Of a DNA stretch of 64,000 bases, positions 36,535-49,165 are shown in pieces. The position numbers were made by a program, and so were the translations under genes. Source of the stretch: Paragonimus skrjabini miyazakii (lineage: Eukaryota > Platyhelminthes > Trematoda > Plagiorchiida > Troglotrematidae); NCBI GenBank assembly GCA_014338405.1, contig JTDE01000255.1, positions 38,902 to 102,901 of the forward strand, in the 5' to 3' direction. Every line of letters begins with the position of its first letter. Within the stretch, counting starts at the first letter, position 1. The notes under the pieces were generated by a model. It was not told the DNA's origin. It saw only the letters and a list, made by a program, of their open reading frames with translations, and did not search any database.

Positions 36535-39500
36535 AACGGTTTAACCGGAAGTCTGTTAAGTTTATACCAGCAGACCAGGTTTATTAAAGTAGAACAAAAT
36601 TAACGATTTTCCCTCCTCACCAGATAGCCACTTCATGCTATCTGTCGGCTTGCTTTTTCGGTTTCTATAATTGCGGTTCGTGCGGTTGGGCTGAATCGCA
36701 ATTCAGTTTCCAAGGTGGTCGATGGCAAAGTCTTAACTGAATGCCAGTCGCAAGTGACTGAAACTAAACTGCACCGGTGAAACGTGTATGTGTTCTTCAC
36801 TGAGAATCTAATCTTAAAACTGAAGAACTATTTATTTATGTCGTCAGAGATTGATTTATCACCAATTATAATATCGACTGAATTGGAAAGCAACAATGAA
36901 CTAACTCATTCAGATGTGAATATGTCTGGTCTTAATGTTGACAGGGATTTGACTTTTCTGCTAAAATTCAGCTGCTACGGGAATTAGTTGGGACTGTTAG
37001 TCAGTGCCACTTCCCGAACAAAGAAAGCGTCGGTGGAAAGTAGTTCCATGGATTTGCTTGTAAGGACAGTTTAACATGATTCTTATGAAGGGAAGAATGG
37101 CAATGCATCACTGATTTGTTACTACCCCAACTGCAATGAGGTCTGCCTTCGACAACAGCACCTTGACAACGGTTCATATTTGCTCCACTGGCAAGTGTTT
37201 TAATCTGTTTGTCCTTCAGTGTAAGAAAAGTTTGTGTACAACCCTTAAAGGCTGCTATTAAACTTCAAACTAATGAAGGCTATTGGTAAAGGACTGCCAG
37301 TGGCTTACAAAGGAGACCTAAACAATCAAGTTACAGAAAATATAATAATATACAAAATAAAGGATATACTTTATATCAAAAATTGGGTTTACGTATGCTA
37401 TCCTGTTATTTTCAGGCTGAATGAATTTACCATTAGCTATTTCCTTGTAATTGACAGAATGCAGACGCTTCGTAGGTAGGGTCGTAAGGAGATAAGATTC
37501 AGTAGATAACAGTTAATGATGGTGTTATGTTGCAACAAGCTTGGAAGGTTTGTATTGCGCTAGTTACTAGTAAGACACGGTCATCTTTCTGTTTCAGTGA
37601 TCTTTACATGACTCCATTGATATGGCTTCAAAAAAGGAAGTGCTGGATGATTTCACCGTTCTTCCGAAAATGGTCGGGTGTTTACACTGACAGCAAGGAT
37701 TATGTTGGACAGAATGTCATTCACGCACGCAATCAAACGAAAAGTGGAAACTCCAGTGATATCAAAATGATCCAGCCCAATACCGATATTAGACTTCAAG
37801 TGATCGAATAACTAGTTAAGACGATTTCAACTTGGCAAACCGTGATTATTTTATCAAGCGCAACGCCGTAGCAGCGGGCCATCATACATTGACCAAATTT
37901 CTTGCTAGTAAAGTAAGTATAACTGACGTGTTTCGAGCTGAAATCACTGGCATAAGTGACTTTTACATATGACGATGGTCAAGTTAAATTTAAGGGCGTG
38001 TTTATGAATAGGATAACCCTAACACACCATAGAAGTCCACAAACGCTGAAGAAGACTTACCTTCAGTCTCATCAAATTTCATATCTTCCAAACCTTACAC
38101 TCTTCTGCATGTTTCCATTAAGCCCCTCTTTTTCTATTTTCACGCATCTTACAAGCGTACTCTGTAGCATTTTAAAAAGTAACGCATTGTGATATGTTTC
38201 CAATTTCTCCTTTGCCACACTGTCCCGAAAGTAGTGCACTGGGCTGAAAATTACCCACATTTGTCAACCACACTAGAGCTTGTCTCGTCCAATCATATTG
38301 TTTGACGGTGACATTATCAACACTCACTCTGGCCGAAATTGTTTGTTTCCTTGGCACGTCGTATGATATGCGCCTGGGTTCAGTAGGCCGGCCATAAATT
38401 CCGGAAACCTGGCGGTGTGAACCAAGACTTCGAAACATGAAAGAACAATAGTAGATCGGTGACAATGCGAACAACCTTGAGAGAGTTTTTGAGCTATGGG
38501 CTGCATATGGCTGTACAGCCAAGCTGCCTATTGCATCTTAGAAACCGTCCAGAACATAGTTACAATGGGAAAGGGTTAATTACGCAACATCTTATTAGTG
38601 GATTGTCATTAAAATAGGAGACTAACTAATGTCTACTATGGTCTAACAATATATTATTACTGACCGGTTGCTGAAGAGTGAGCACAAATAAGTCATTCAG
38701 AACTGCTTAGCCGTGGTGGTTATTTAGATTCAAAATAAAACCACACTATTATCTAAGTAATCTATTAAAACTGGAAAGTTATTCAATTCGGACGGTGGCT
38801 CGGTGAATATATATATATATATATATATATACCGTCCCGGCAATACTTACCATTTAAAGCAACACATTCCTAAATGTACCACCGTTTTATTGCCAAAGGT
38901 GCAACACTATGAGGGGCTATTTGTCTGACCAGGAGGGTTTACTAAGTGATTAATAGGGTGGTATTACTCGAGACATTATATAGACAACTAACTCCAAAAA
39001 GGCGGAAAACGAGAAAGTTAGTGAGGAATGTTCGTTTGTCATCGTGCCTGTAAGATAAATCACTTGGATGTCCCGCTTAACCACACTTCAAGAAGCGTTG
39101 TCGTACACGTAAACACAAACGGGGACTAGGAACCCGTTGTAAAATGTTATATGGATAACGCAACTGAAAACAGAAGCAGAATGCATACTCAAACATTATT
39201 TAATTTGCATACATTGAAATATGTCATTAGCGGTTTATGTGGACACACACCCAGCACTTTGCAGGCTACGGTCTTAAACGTATGGTCACCATTCTAATAA
39301 CACCATCCTGTCTATTAATAATACTGAGTCAAAGTCGAAGAGGGCGCTAATGCCGACATTTTACTCTATCCGGTTGGTTCACTACTTAGTGGTCACGGGA
39401 GACCTTATCACTCTTTCTTCAAAGCTACTAGTGGCTGTACTGGTGAAATGGTTTGTCGACCGTCAAATTACATACTTCAGCGGTTTCAGTGAAGTAGACT

Positions 39501-39995
39501 GCAAAAATGGAGATGCGAAAGTTCATGAATGTGAAAATTATGTTGAAAGCCAATAACAGATACCTGGATGACAGAAATTACTCCTAACTACGGTCTATCA
39601 GACATAAAGACAACGCTCATCAGCAATGAAAGAAAGAACCGACTAGAGGCAGTCTTGAAAGACAGAGAAAAGCAATCTTCAAACGGAAGGCTTCTTTCGA
39701 TGGACAAATTATTTGAAAACCCTGGTTGCTACCTTGAACGCTTATGATGAGTTTGTGGTTGAGCATCTCAGCTGCTGACGCTGCCATGAATGACTAAGTA
39801 CATCCGGGCCCCGAATGAACACTGTTATCAAGTTAAGCAGCATAAAAAATGAAGACAGCTGCTAGTCGGCCAGCCACTGTAGATCAGATTAGTTTCCCTG
39901 GCTGAAGCCCTAGCGATTCCTGAAATCGATATCAGGGACAATAAGATAGGTGGCGGTCAATCAGGCTCATTGGCGCCACTATTTGGCTGTCTTCT
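36535..39995. other. Unassigned DNA
   Basis: No supported gene. The stretch 37586-37908 starts after a good acceptor-like site (TCTTTCTGTTTCAG) and ends at a strong donor-like AAA|GTAAGT, but no single frame is open across it, so it is at most a broken exon. ORFs of up to 116 codons near 38172-38522 have no recognised motif. Confidence 0.4.
38807..38830. repeat. (AT)12 microsatellite inside an inverted repeat
   Basis: Twelve AT units are flanked by GGACGGT at 38790-38796 and ACCGTCC at 38831-38837, a 7-bp inverted repeat enclosing the run. Confidence 0.95.
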
Positions 39996-40880
39996 CATCA
40001 TCATCATCATCATCATAACAGCCATGAGCCTGACCAAAAGGTACTGTGGCTCGGGCCGCCGCTCACCTCAACAGTGACGTGGAATATCCTGGAAGAAAAC
40101 GTCACTAAAAAGGTTGAACATTATTAAAAGAAGACTAAGCGAAAGAACTAGAAATGGTATGGATACATGTCCCCCATTGATTGCGACACATTGACATCTC
40201 GGACAGCGTCTCTAACCAGCGGTTTGAGTGATCACGAGGACCCCATCCAGGCAGGCGACNNNNNNNNNNNNNNNNNNNNNNNNNNNNNNNNNNNNNNNNN
40301 NNNNNNNNNNNNNNNNNNNNNNNNNNNNNNNNNNNNNNNNNNNNNNNNNNNNNNNNNNNTTGTGACCACGTTGTTGCTTGACCACCACGTGGTTTGACCC
40401 AACTGTTGATGGCTTCAGCATATTATGCCCGGTACGGTAAACGATCAGATGACAGACGGAGTACGTGATCCAACAATCGCAAGCTGTGTACCGTGATTAA
40501 TTGACCAATTGATCGCGCATTCCGAGCGTTCCGGAATACGCGCCGGCGAACTGCCATATTGCTCACGCAATCAGTCCACTTAATATGGGCCAGTTGGCGG
40601 AGACAACGATGCTCAAACACAGCAAGCCTGTTGATATCATCTTTGTGAACAGGTCACGTTTCCGAACCATAAATCAAAATGGAACGTACGTAGGCATTAT
40701 GTACCCTTCTTTTCAACGACAACCGGACGTCTTTTCGACGCCACAGATGACGCAGTTTGGCAAAGGCGAGTCGCGCCTTTGCAATCCTCGCTGATATCTC
40801 ATCAGCAATATTACAGGCTGATGAGAGTGCTACCCACGTATGTGAAACTGTCCACAGTCTCAAGCGGATTACCTGCAATG
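39996..40880 (-). mobile_element. 5'-truncated RTE-like non-LTR retrotransposon, 3' part
   Basis: The minus strand encodes the C-terminal part of an endonuclease/RT protein: DEISARIAKARLAFAKLRHL, LKRRVHNAYVRSILIYGSET, then in another frame CLRQLAHIKWTDCVSNMAVR and HSLRLLDHVLRLSSDRLPYR. After the sequence gap comes LPGWGPRDHSNRWLETL. A 3' untranslated region follows and the copy ends in (TGA)7 (plus strand (CAT)7, 39996-40016), as in RTE-type elements. The same family lies on the plus strand at 51840-55115 with matching coding and untranslated sequence. The copy starts inside the RT region, as in typical incomplete reverse transcription, and has frameshifts. Assignment to RTE rather than a related clade is from memory of motifs. 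Confidence 0.8.
40260..40359. other. Assembly gap (100 N)
   Basis: Exactly 100 undetermined bases interrupt the coding part of the minus-strand RTE-like copy; 100 is the usual placeholder, so the true length is unknown. Confidence 0.98.
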
Positions 40881-41304
40881 AACTAAGCGTAAGCAATGAC
40901 GAGGGTCTGTAAATTCTAAAATGAACCTGCTTTTCCAGTGATACCTTACTTTCATTTCTAACTCTGCTGTTTGCAAATTGTAGGCATCTTGGCGTTAACT
41001 ACTTCAGTTTAAACCTGTATGGTTTCAGAAAGTTAAGATGTTTGCCTGATCTTTGCTTCCTACTTAGAGCTTGTTCATATTTTCATGGATATATGACAGT
41101 TACACATCATTGAGTTATCTCGAAGATAGTAATTTTGATAAGGTAACCGTACTTTTTAGGAGGGCTGTGCGCCAAACTCAAGTCATCTCCAACCTGTCAG
41201 TAATAAACGGAGGTGTGTTTTAATTTGAGATACCTGTCTGAATGATGTTGCGGTAGGCTTTGAAACAATTTGTTTCATAAGAAGTCCACTTTGCAAAAGG
41301 CTGT

Positions 41305-41882
41305 TTTCGGTCATTCTCATCAGGCTTTTATAATTACATAAGGTAAGTGCGAACTCTATAAGAAAGTTATAACGTGTCAAATAGGTCATCAAAATTCACA
41401 GAAGTAGTACGAACCACAGTCTACTGAGGGAGGGGGGAGTGTTGGTGAACATGTTGGAGTGTTACACGTGCCTGTCATGAGACAAGCGTTCATCAGAGTT
41501 GGGCGGTTCACGTTCGCTCGGGTTTCAAGTGGATGTGGAATGATTGGCCAAGGGAGGTGCAGGGTCTTTGGGCACAGAGGCAGGGGTTGTGGAGTCTGAT
41601 AGGAATACCCTCGGCCATTGATAACAATCGCACTCTGACAGATCTGGAGCAGGATTAAGGAACCTTGTAGATGAATCGGAACGCTTCATCTGGATTTATT
41701 TGATGGCAACCGTCAAGTAAGTGGGACCCAATCGCACTGGAAATAGGCTTTCTCGAACCGCTGCGAAGCCATTTCGGTAGGTGTTCACGAATCCTCTCCG
41801 ATAGTCGCCCATTAGTTCTCCCAACGTAACCAGCTTGACAACAACAGGTATCCAGCCTGTAACCAGAAAAGTGTATAATCCC
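41305..41882 (-). mobile_element. Penelope-like element remnant: GIY-YIG endonuclease and 3' region
   Basis: On the minus strand from 41882 the sequence encodes GLY (in one frame), then after a frameshift CCCQAGYVGRTNGRLSERIR and, further on, EHLPKW, SSAIGSHLLDGCHQ and DEAFRFIYKVP, ending at a natural TAA (41657-41655). The GxY, YVG and downstream Arg fit the GIY-YIG endonuclease found at the C-terminus of Penelope-like elements, including the following xSAIxxHL block. The RT domain upstream is missing. About 330 bp past the stop, CTGATGA (41323-41317) and GAAA (41308-41305) are spaced as in a degraded hammerhead, which Penelope-like elements are known to carry. Stem II would be very short there. 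Confidence 0.7.
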
Positions 41883-44800
41883 ATGTATTGGTAAACTTAA
41901 GGTGCACTGATAGTCCCGGGCTCAATTTTCGGGTACAGACTCGGTGCCACTCAACTGAACTAACTTTCTACTTGAAGTAGACGCATTATGTCAAATCCTT
42001 TTATTGACCGTATAAATGGTTCTCCAACGCAAACTAAGTAAGCTTACAGACAGTCAAATTACTTACGACCATGACGCATGATGACTAACCTTCTGAGAAG
42101 AATAAACCCTGTAACCAAAACATTTTCGTTACAACCATTTAACGGATGTGATTAGCCAGCGAAAGTAGGTTTTGTTTCAGTTTGCCGCCGATTGTTTATC
42201 ACACTACTTCATGTGGTTCACCAGGGTGATAGGTGCACCGTGCCCCATATCACCGAAACCTGTTCGCTGTTGTGTTTATCTCTGTCGTACACATCAACCA
42301 AAACAACTTTTCGAACGGATACCGACGAGGTTTTGTTCGGAATACAACTTTTGAATTAAAAAGTGTTAACCTCACAGTAGCCATTACATGAAAAATGATT
42401 CAACAGTCATTTTCGTGCAAGCGATAGCCATTCTAATACCATATAACAGACATATGAAACTATTGCTCAAAGGTAAGAAGAAGGGTCGATAAAACACAGC
42501 TTTGGTGGAATTGGACGTAAAATTGAATGACCATCCTCTGAAACTGCGTGTTCCCTACTGGTTAAAAGAGTGATCCGTAATATCTGCCGAGATAAGTCGA
42601 GCCTAGATGTCCTCATTTTGCAATTCCAAGCGGTTGTCCAGTCACCATTTGACCAGTGGGTCTTGAAAGGCCTACGGATTGGGGTGTTGACCGAAATTAC
42701 ACGAAACTCTGAATAGACCACTCTAGTAACACTGGCAGAACGAACAAAATCTGCTTGGTGTGGCAACAGATCATTGTTGAATAGGTTCGTCATTCAAATG
42801 TTGAAACGGACTACATGGTGCTCATGAACCCGTTCACATAAGCGCCTTGTCAATAGGTTGAATGACAGAAAAATAATTAAGAAATAATCGTTAGAATCAT
42901 TTGTTGTTTTGGCTTGAATGAAAAACCGAGCTGAAAGTTAAACGGTCCTGCGTGTTTGTGGCACGAAGTATATTGTTAGCTACAAACCAGTCTTCGTACG
43001 ATGATTTTAACTGGCATATTAACCCAGAGGAGTAAACAGATTTAAGCGGCTATCCGTCTCATACGATGAGGCTTAATTACTCATCTCGACACAACGCAGC
43101 CTTGTCTATCTGAGTGGTTGGTCTACATGGATACTGCACCATGACTGTCAATTCTTCAGTCGTGGAATTCTCCATGCATAACCCATACACAAACCAGCCA
43201 ATTAATTAAAAAGGTTTGCCCTTTTTATAAAGTCCAACAAAGTACACATGACACGAGATCAGCTAACTGAACTCAGTTCGTACATTCTCTTCAACAGTAA
43301 ATTTGTAATACTTGAAAATAAAACAAGCGACTAACTGACAAAAATGAGTACCACTGATTTCATGATACTCTCTCCACCTCGGTAAGGACAACCAAGGTAG
43401 ATGTGACACAAATATTAAGTTTTTCAGCTACCCAGTGATGGAAAATGTGAGCAGTGATGAGTTTTCACTCTTCAGTCAGTTATTCGGTTGACTTACTCCC
43501 AATGAAACGATTTTACGAAATGGATGCATCGTGATTACCGTGAGCTCTCCATAAATTTTTCAAGCTGGTTAGTTACCCTTCGACTATAAGTGGCAAAAAC
43601 CGTTAAAGTGGACTAGTCGCTCATCCCACTCGCTCCTTTCTAAGGTTTGCGCACTGACTTGACTCGACAGAAGAGTGGTGTGTGAATATATTCAGAAAGC
43701 CCGAATAGATACTGAATTCGATCTCTTAATAAAATTGCAACTCCTGATGTATAGAGTTTAGCCTGGCTAAAGTTTTCGTCGGAATTCCGTTATCAGCTAA
43801 CTAGTATTCGACAGCCTCTTATCTCTCGTATAACGTGCACTGAGGTCGACCACGGCTGTTGAGATTCTAATGTCACTTTGAAAATACCTCTAAGATCCCA
43901 AAGAGGATTTTCAGTGCGATGCCACCTTTACTGAAGTTTCTCGTTGAAGCCGTATATAGTAAATACTTCAAGTTCGTTTTGTGGCACCTGAATATTTAAT
44001 TCACTGCCCTCACTATACCCACAGAAGTAGTGCATAACCTCTTTTAGTGAGAATTTTGTAATAAGAACGCAGAATCATGGGAAAACAATGTCCGGCATTT
44101 TATGTAAACATAGTTCATTACATACACAAGATCAGCGGAAACGCATAGAAGAGACGTATCGATAAGTCTTTCCTATTTCCAACAACGTATGGAGTCAGAC
44201 AATGTTCTTCCCATCTGAAAGATGGTACATTGATAACTTAATAACATTGTTTTTCTCCTACTGTTAGTAAGCTTGGCGGAAAATGATATGCGCTAAGGAA
44301 AAATTATGATACCACCCACTAGTTCAAAGGCGTTTGTCATCTTGTGTATCGCTTACTCAACCCAGACCTTCCAAAGAGCTCGTTCAGAGGGTGATCATTA
44401 GTAAAACAATGTAGATGCAAAGGGTTATCAGAAAAATGTAGTCTGTCTACTGTGCCCCATTCTTTCAGAAGTATAGAACGGCTTGTTTTTGGATGGTGTA
44501 TATTGTATCTTACATATTTAGCATTTTACGGAATTTTCAAGTATCAAGACTGGTGTGACTCTTTTCTTCACGAGAAGCAGTCTTGTTCAGCAATCCGTTA
44601 TCGCCTTGATAATAAATTTGCGGCATTTTAATGGGTCAACTTCATTTAAGATACTGTTACGGGATCGAAACACAAAGTTACTGACTCTATGTGAAGCGAG
44701 GTTTATCCGAACTTGTCAACCAACGTGGTGTGCACAAAAGTGACTGAGTCAACATATCGGGTTGCCGTGTTTATGATTACACAACACCCGATTTGCGTGT

Positions 44801-47800
44801 AGACGTATCTAGTCTCTGTTTGTCCTTGTCCGTATGCTGTATATAACTGGCATGTTTTACGTTTGTGACTGATGAGATTAATCGAAAGGTCAATCTATCA
44901 CAGTATGTCTTATTTCTCCTCTGATGACACACATTTTCGTCGAAGTTTTAGAATGGTGCTTTACTTAGCTTTACCAAACGGTAGCTGCTGACATAATAAA
45001 ATTTGACCTAAAAGTTTGTCGGTGACCATGTCATTGATATCGGTGTTCGCCTGGGTGTTCCAGCTGTAGAGGTATGGCCGCGTCAACAGTTAACTTGCAC
45101 GGCGCTGTTTTGAACTGGTGGCTGATTTACTGCGCAAGAGCGCCAGTCGGTTATTTCCTTGAAATCGGATAATCTGGGATGCGACCGGAATAGAGTCACG
45201 CCATCCAACACGCGCATTTGACAAACACAGACGCCCACATTTTGGAGTTGCCTGTGAGCATTTGAAGGACTTTCAGCTGTTGGCGTCAGTCTTTTTACTA
45301 GCCCCGTCCTACTGACCGAAACAAAAGTTAGCCTACGGCTTAGCCTGCCACCACACGCAGTTTACAAGCTACTGGTGATCCTTTCATCCACATTCCCAAT
45401 ACTTAGCGCGAATTTGCAGTAATAAGAACCGCCGACCAGCATCACAGCCGCACAGAAGACAGAGTTCGTCACGTGGTATGTTGATGAGAATCTCTATATC
45501 GCAGCTGGGCAGTCTAATTAAGAAGAAGCTGGACATCTTCCTAATCTTTTTAAAAGAAAAATACCTAAAGGGTTCTTTCGAACTAAGTTTCACATTAATT
45601 GAAAAAATGCGTTGTCAACGTAAGAAAGACTATTCGTTTAGTGAAGTAGGTCGAACATGTTAGAAGACGGAAAGTCGAGAAATGTGTTAAATTAAGACAA
45701 AACATGGGAGTGTAAGATTGGCTTGATGGTGGAAACAAAAGTGCCAAATTCAAACAATGTGAGTATGTGCAATTGACCTCATTATGCCCGATATCGTCTT
45801 GAGGTCTTGTTGAACTTATAGTCGAGCATTTACTTTGGGATCCGGTTTCAACCGTTGAGTAGACCTTAATTAGCAAAGAATCTCACCTTAAATTCCACTT
45901 TCACCAAGTCAGAGGAGAATTACTGTGTTTAAAACCATTTTTAGACAATAATTGCGGAGCATTTGTCGCTTTACATGACAAAAGTTAATTTTACACAATT
46001 TCCTTCCACCCAAATGTGGAAAGTACCAGCATCTTTATTGCTGTGGATTTGTGTGTATCTCTGAATACTTTTTTACGTGCTTTTCGAAATAGGCAAAAAG
46101 CTGTTGCCATAATACCTTACAGTTACGACCGAGTAGCAGACCAGTTGGCAACTTGAGTTTCAGATACTTGAAGTTTGCTAAACATTCCAGAGATTTTGGA
46201 CGCAGATAATGGTTGATGTCTGAACACTGGGCAACACAGAGAGTTCAACTTTATCAAGTTTCAGGTTGACCTTTGAAACTGTGATCACAAAAGCTGCTAA
46301 CTCTATTTATGATCTCCGTAAAATGTTCGTAAAAATTTCACTATCATCCGCGGAAAGACATACGTCAAGGCTTACAGATTCATTAAAATCTGTTATTAAA
46401 TCGTCAATTATTCATGTAGGTGTACACCTTTGACTTCCTTACATGTCTGAAAGCGAGTGTGCATGTTGAAATCCACCACAATCGAACTCAAAATGGGTAT
46501 TACTCTTGATATGTAGCATTTTTAGAATATTACTTCAGAACAAATGTTTAAAACTGGCTGCCTATCTATCCAAATAAATCGGATTTTACCACTGCACATC
46601 TCCGAAAGAAAGAGCACGTTTGACAGACCCGACCTCGGATATATCTGTACTATGGCGGTCTTCAAATGTAGCACACAAAGTGAACAAATTTAGGGGTATC
46701 ACATTTTTCTATGGAGGATCCGCTGCGTAGTTTATCGGTAAGTCTGGAGTTTTCAGCTTTATAACCTCTTGCACAAAGGACTGAACATAATGAACAGGTT
46801 ATAACATTTTTTGTTGCAGATGGTGGGTGTCATTTTTTTGTGTATAAGAGGAAAAATCTAAGTTTAGGTTACTGGCCATAAAATTCTATACACTGTAAGT
46901 GGTCTAAAGATTTGCAATGTGTATAACTGAATAAAGTGAGTTAAGATTGCTTTTAACGTTTAATTTATTATTGTAAAAGTGGGTGGCTACAGCGGTGCAT
47001 ATTTTGTCCTCATACTTTCCGGTCAGGAAAGGCTAAGCTGTTGAACGCTTGTACCTAGTTATTCTGGTAGCTGATGGCACTTCCGAATGCAGATGGGATG
47101 CATCAAAGTACAACGTTCGCTGCATCATACTTAATGTCAAAGAGATATTAATGACACACTTAGTCTTCTACTCTTTGGGAGCCGACATCAAGTATTTGCT
47201 TGTTAAACCACACGTTCTCACAACCTGCAGACACATTTTGTTACTCTGCGTTTGACCAAACATGGAAGTCACATCAACGACGTAGAAGATGTCGACGTAT
47301 TTAACTAAAAGATTATCCACCTTTCAACCCATGAATAGGTTTCTATGTTTAAAGTCTGTAGCTCTACTAATGAAAGTTTACGAAATATTGCTATGCTGAA
47401 CCCAGAAGTCGGAGTCGGTGGTTTGCTGATTATTTGGCCATGGTCTGATGTCATCCTTTGTGCAAACTGCCAGGATAGAGAAGCGCTCAGTACAGCACAT
47501 TGTTGAAATTCGCCTGACTATTACATGGTATAACTTATTTTTACTGTTTTTGTAGGTGTCGTGAAAGTAGTGACGCTCAAACTCATCACATAGCAAGATC
47601 AGTTCCACTCTATCCTCAGTCGAGAGTTTATCGAACGTAGTGTAACCGTGAGCCGTCTAAAAAGTGTGAAAGAAACCAGCAATGTGAATATGGGAACTAA
47701 TATTTTTATTCGACCATCTGCTAGACTCAACACCTACAGTAGTTACGAGTCTGGAGGCTAACTATCTTGTCCAGCCTATCCATTTTTACAATATTTCCCT

Positions 47801-49030
47801 CTTTAGTTATATCGACTCAAATACAGATCAGAACAAACACAAAAACTGAATCCAGTTGCTCCGTTTGCTAAAAGTCACACGTAACTTATCGTGTGTGCAG
47901 ACTTCAACGTAATCATAATCACATTAACTTCATCGAAATTGCAAATACTGACTTTAACAGCAGGTCTACCAGACATATGAACGGTGCTGACCAGTAGCCG
48001 TAACATCCCTAATAGGTGGCCCAGATGGCAACCGCCTCTTCAACGTTTGACGTCGAGCCTGAAAAGTAAGGGCATATGTGAGAAGGCTTGCGAACTGGGA
48101 TTCCTTGCTTCACAATCAGCGTATGGTTGAGTTCACTGCAAAAGTATATGCAGAAGTTTGCAAAGGCAAGCAAACTCCGTCTAGTCATCCGAAACTTGGT
48201 ACACAACTGAAACTCTAGTGGAACGCAGGGGCTGTAATAAAAATAAATTTCACATCATTCCATTGAGTATTAACAACCGACTATCAACATTTAAGGAAAT
48301 ACTAATTCTGTACTGTCTCTCATTCGAAAGCTACAATGGGCTGTCGGCTAGGTTATTTGACGTTATCGCAACGCATCGTTCAGTAGATTCTACTGAAGAA
48401 GAGTTTCGTCGGAAAAGACACCTAAAGATGTAATGAAATTCGGAAAACGTGAATAAAGTCGTACATAAAAGGTTTACGAAAGTTAATTGAAAACACGGAA
48501 AGAACGTTGACTCAACGGCAGGAAACCATCCTACATACGAACAATACAATGTCTCATCGTAAAACCGGGGAGTTTTCTAAATTTTGAAAACTCTAGCGGA
48601 AACTGAAGACATTGACCCCAGGAAACCGCAGTTATTTACTGATTTGGAAGTATTTTGATCAGTATTTTGGCGGAAATGTTGATCATACCAACACCCCCGA
48701 TATCTGAATCAGCAGTGTTGACATACCATACCTTCAGCTAAAGTCATGGGTAGAACATTTTGATCAGTCTGTATTTAAGTGTTCTCTCGAGAAAATTGCA
48801 AGACAGGGGATTATGTGAATCTACGTAAGGTGGAAGTATGGCACAAAATTTACTGAAGTATTTGGTAGACGTTTGTCCCCAGTATATCTAGATTGTGTCA
48901 GTATTTGTATGATTTCCACTTTCTTGTTGCACAAAACTACCCTAACTACTCACATCGCCATGGAATGCCAGGTTAAAAAATCTCCAAAAGACGACTGCAA
49001 TCAGTCGGATAAAATTTGCATTCACTATAC
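41883..49030. other. Long stretch of unassigned DNA
   Basis: Seven kilobases without a recognised gene, RNA or mobile-element motif on either strand. The longest open frame (108 codons, minus, 42467-42793) has no familiar motif. The 45.0-45.35 kb part is somewhat richer in G+C but unassigned. Confidence 0.45.
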
Positions 49031-49165
49031 TTACGCAGCCTAGGCCCTCGTAAGAAGACCACTGCACCTGGTGTTCCGGACTTGATTTTGTGCTTCTATT
49101 TCCAGAACCCTCTCATCTGGGCAGGTGCTCAAGGATTACATCGAATGAGCGCTAACGTCCTTTGA
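49031..49165 (+). pseudogene. Non-LTR reverse transcriptase scrap (N-terminal RT motif)
   Basis: The frame reads LRSLGPRKKTTAPGVPDLIL and continues to a TGA at 49163. It resembles the conserved segment at the start of RT domains of Jockey/CR1-type elements, where a basic LxxLxPRK is followed by xGPDGVP and a hydrophobic stretch. Downstream text such as KDPRSSAG may continue it in another frame. No catalytic YADD region was found nearby. Confidence 0.4.

Noticed and set aside
37586..37908. Exon between a good acceptor-like and a strong donor-like site
   Set aside because: No single frame stays open across the stretch; at most a broken exon.
38172..38522. 116-codon minus-strand ORF
   Set aside because: No family motif, overlapping open frames on both strands, no splice signals.
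40819..40860. Hammerhead-like CTGATGA and GAAA followed by GTCC on the plus strand
   Set aside because: The intervening bases cannot form stem II and the region is the antisense of the RTE-like coding sequence.
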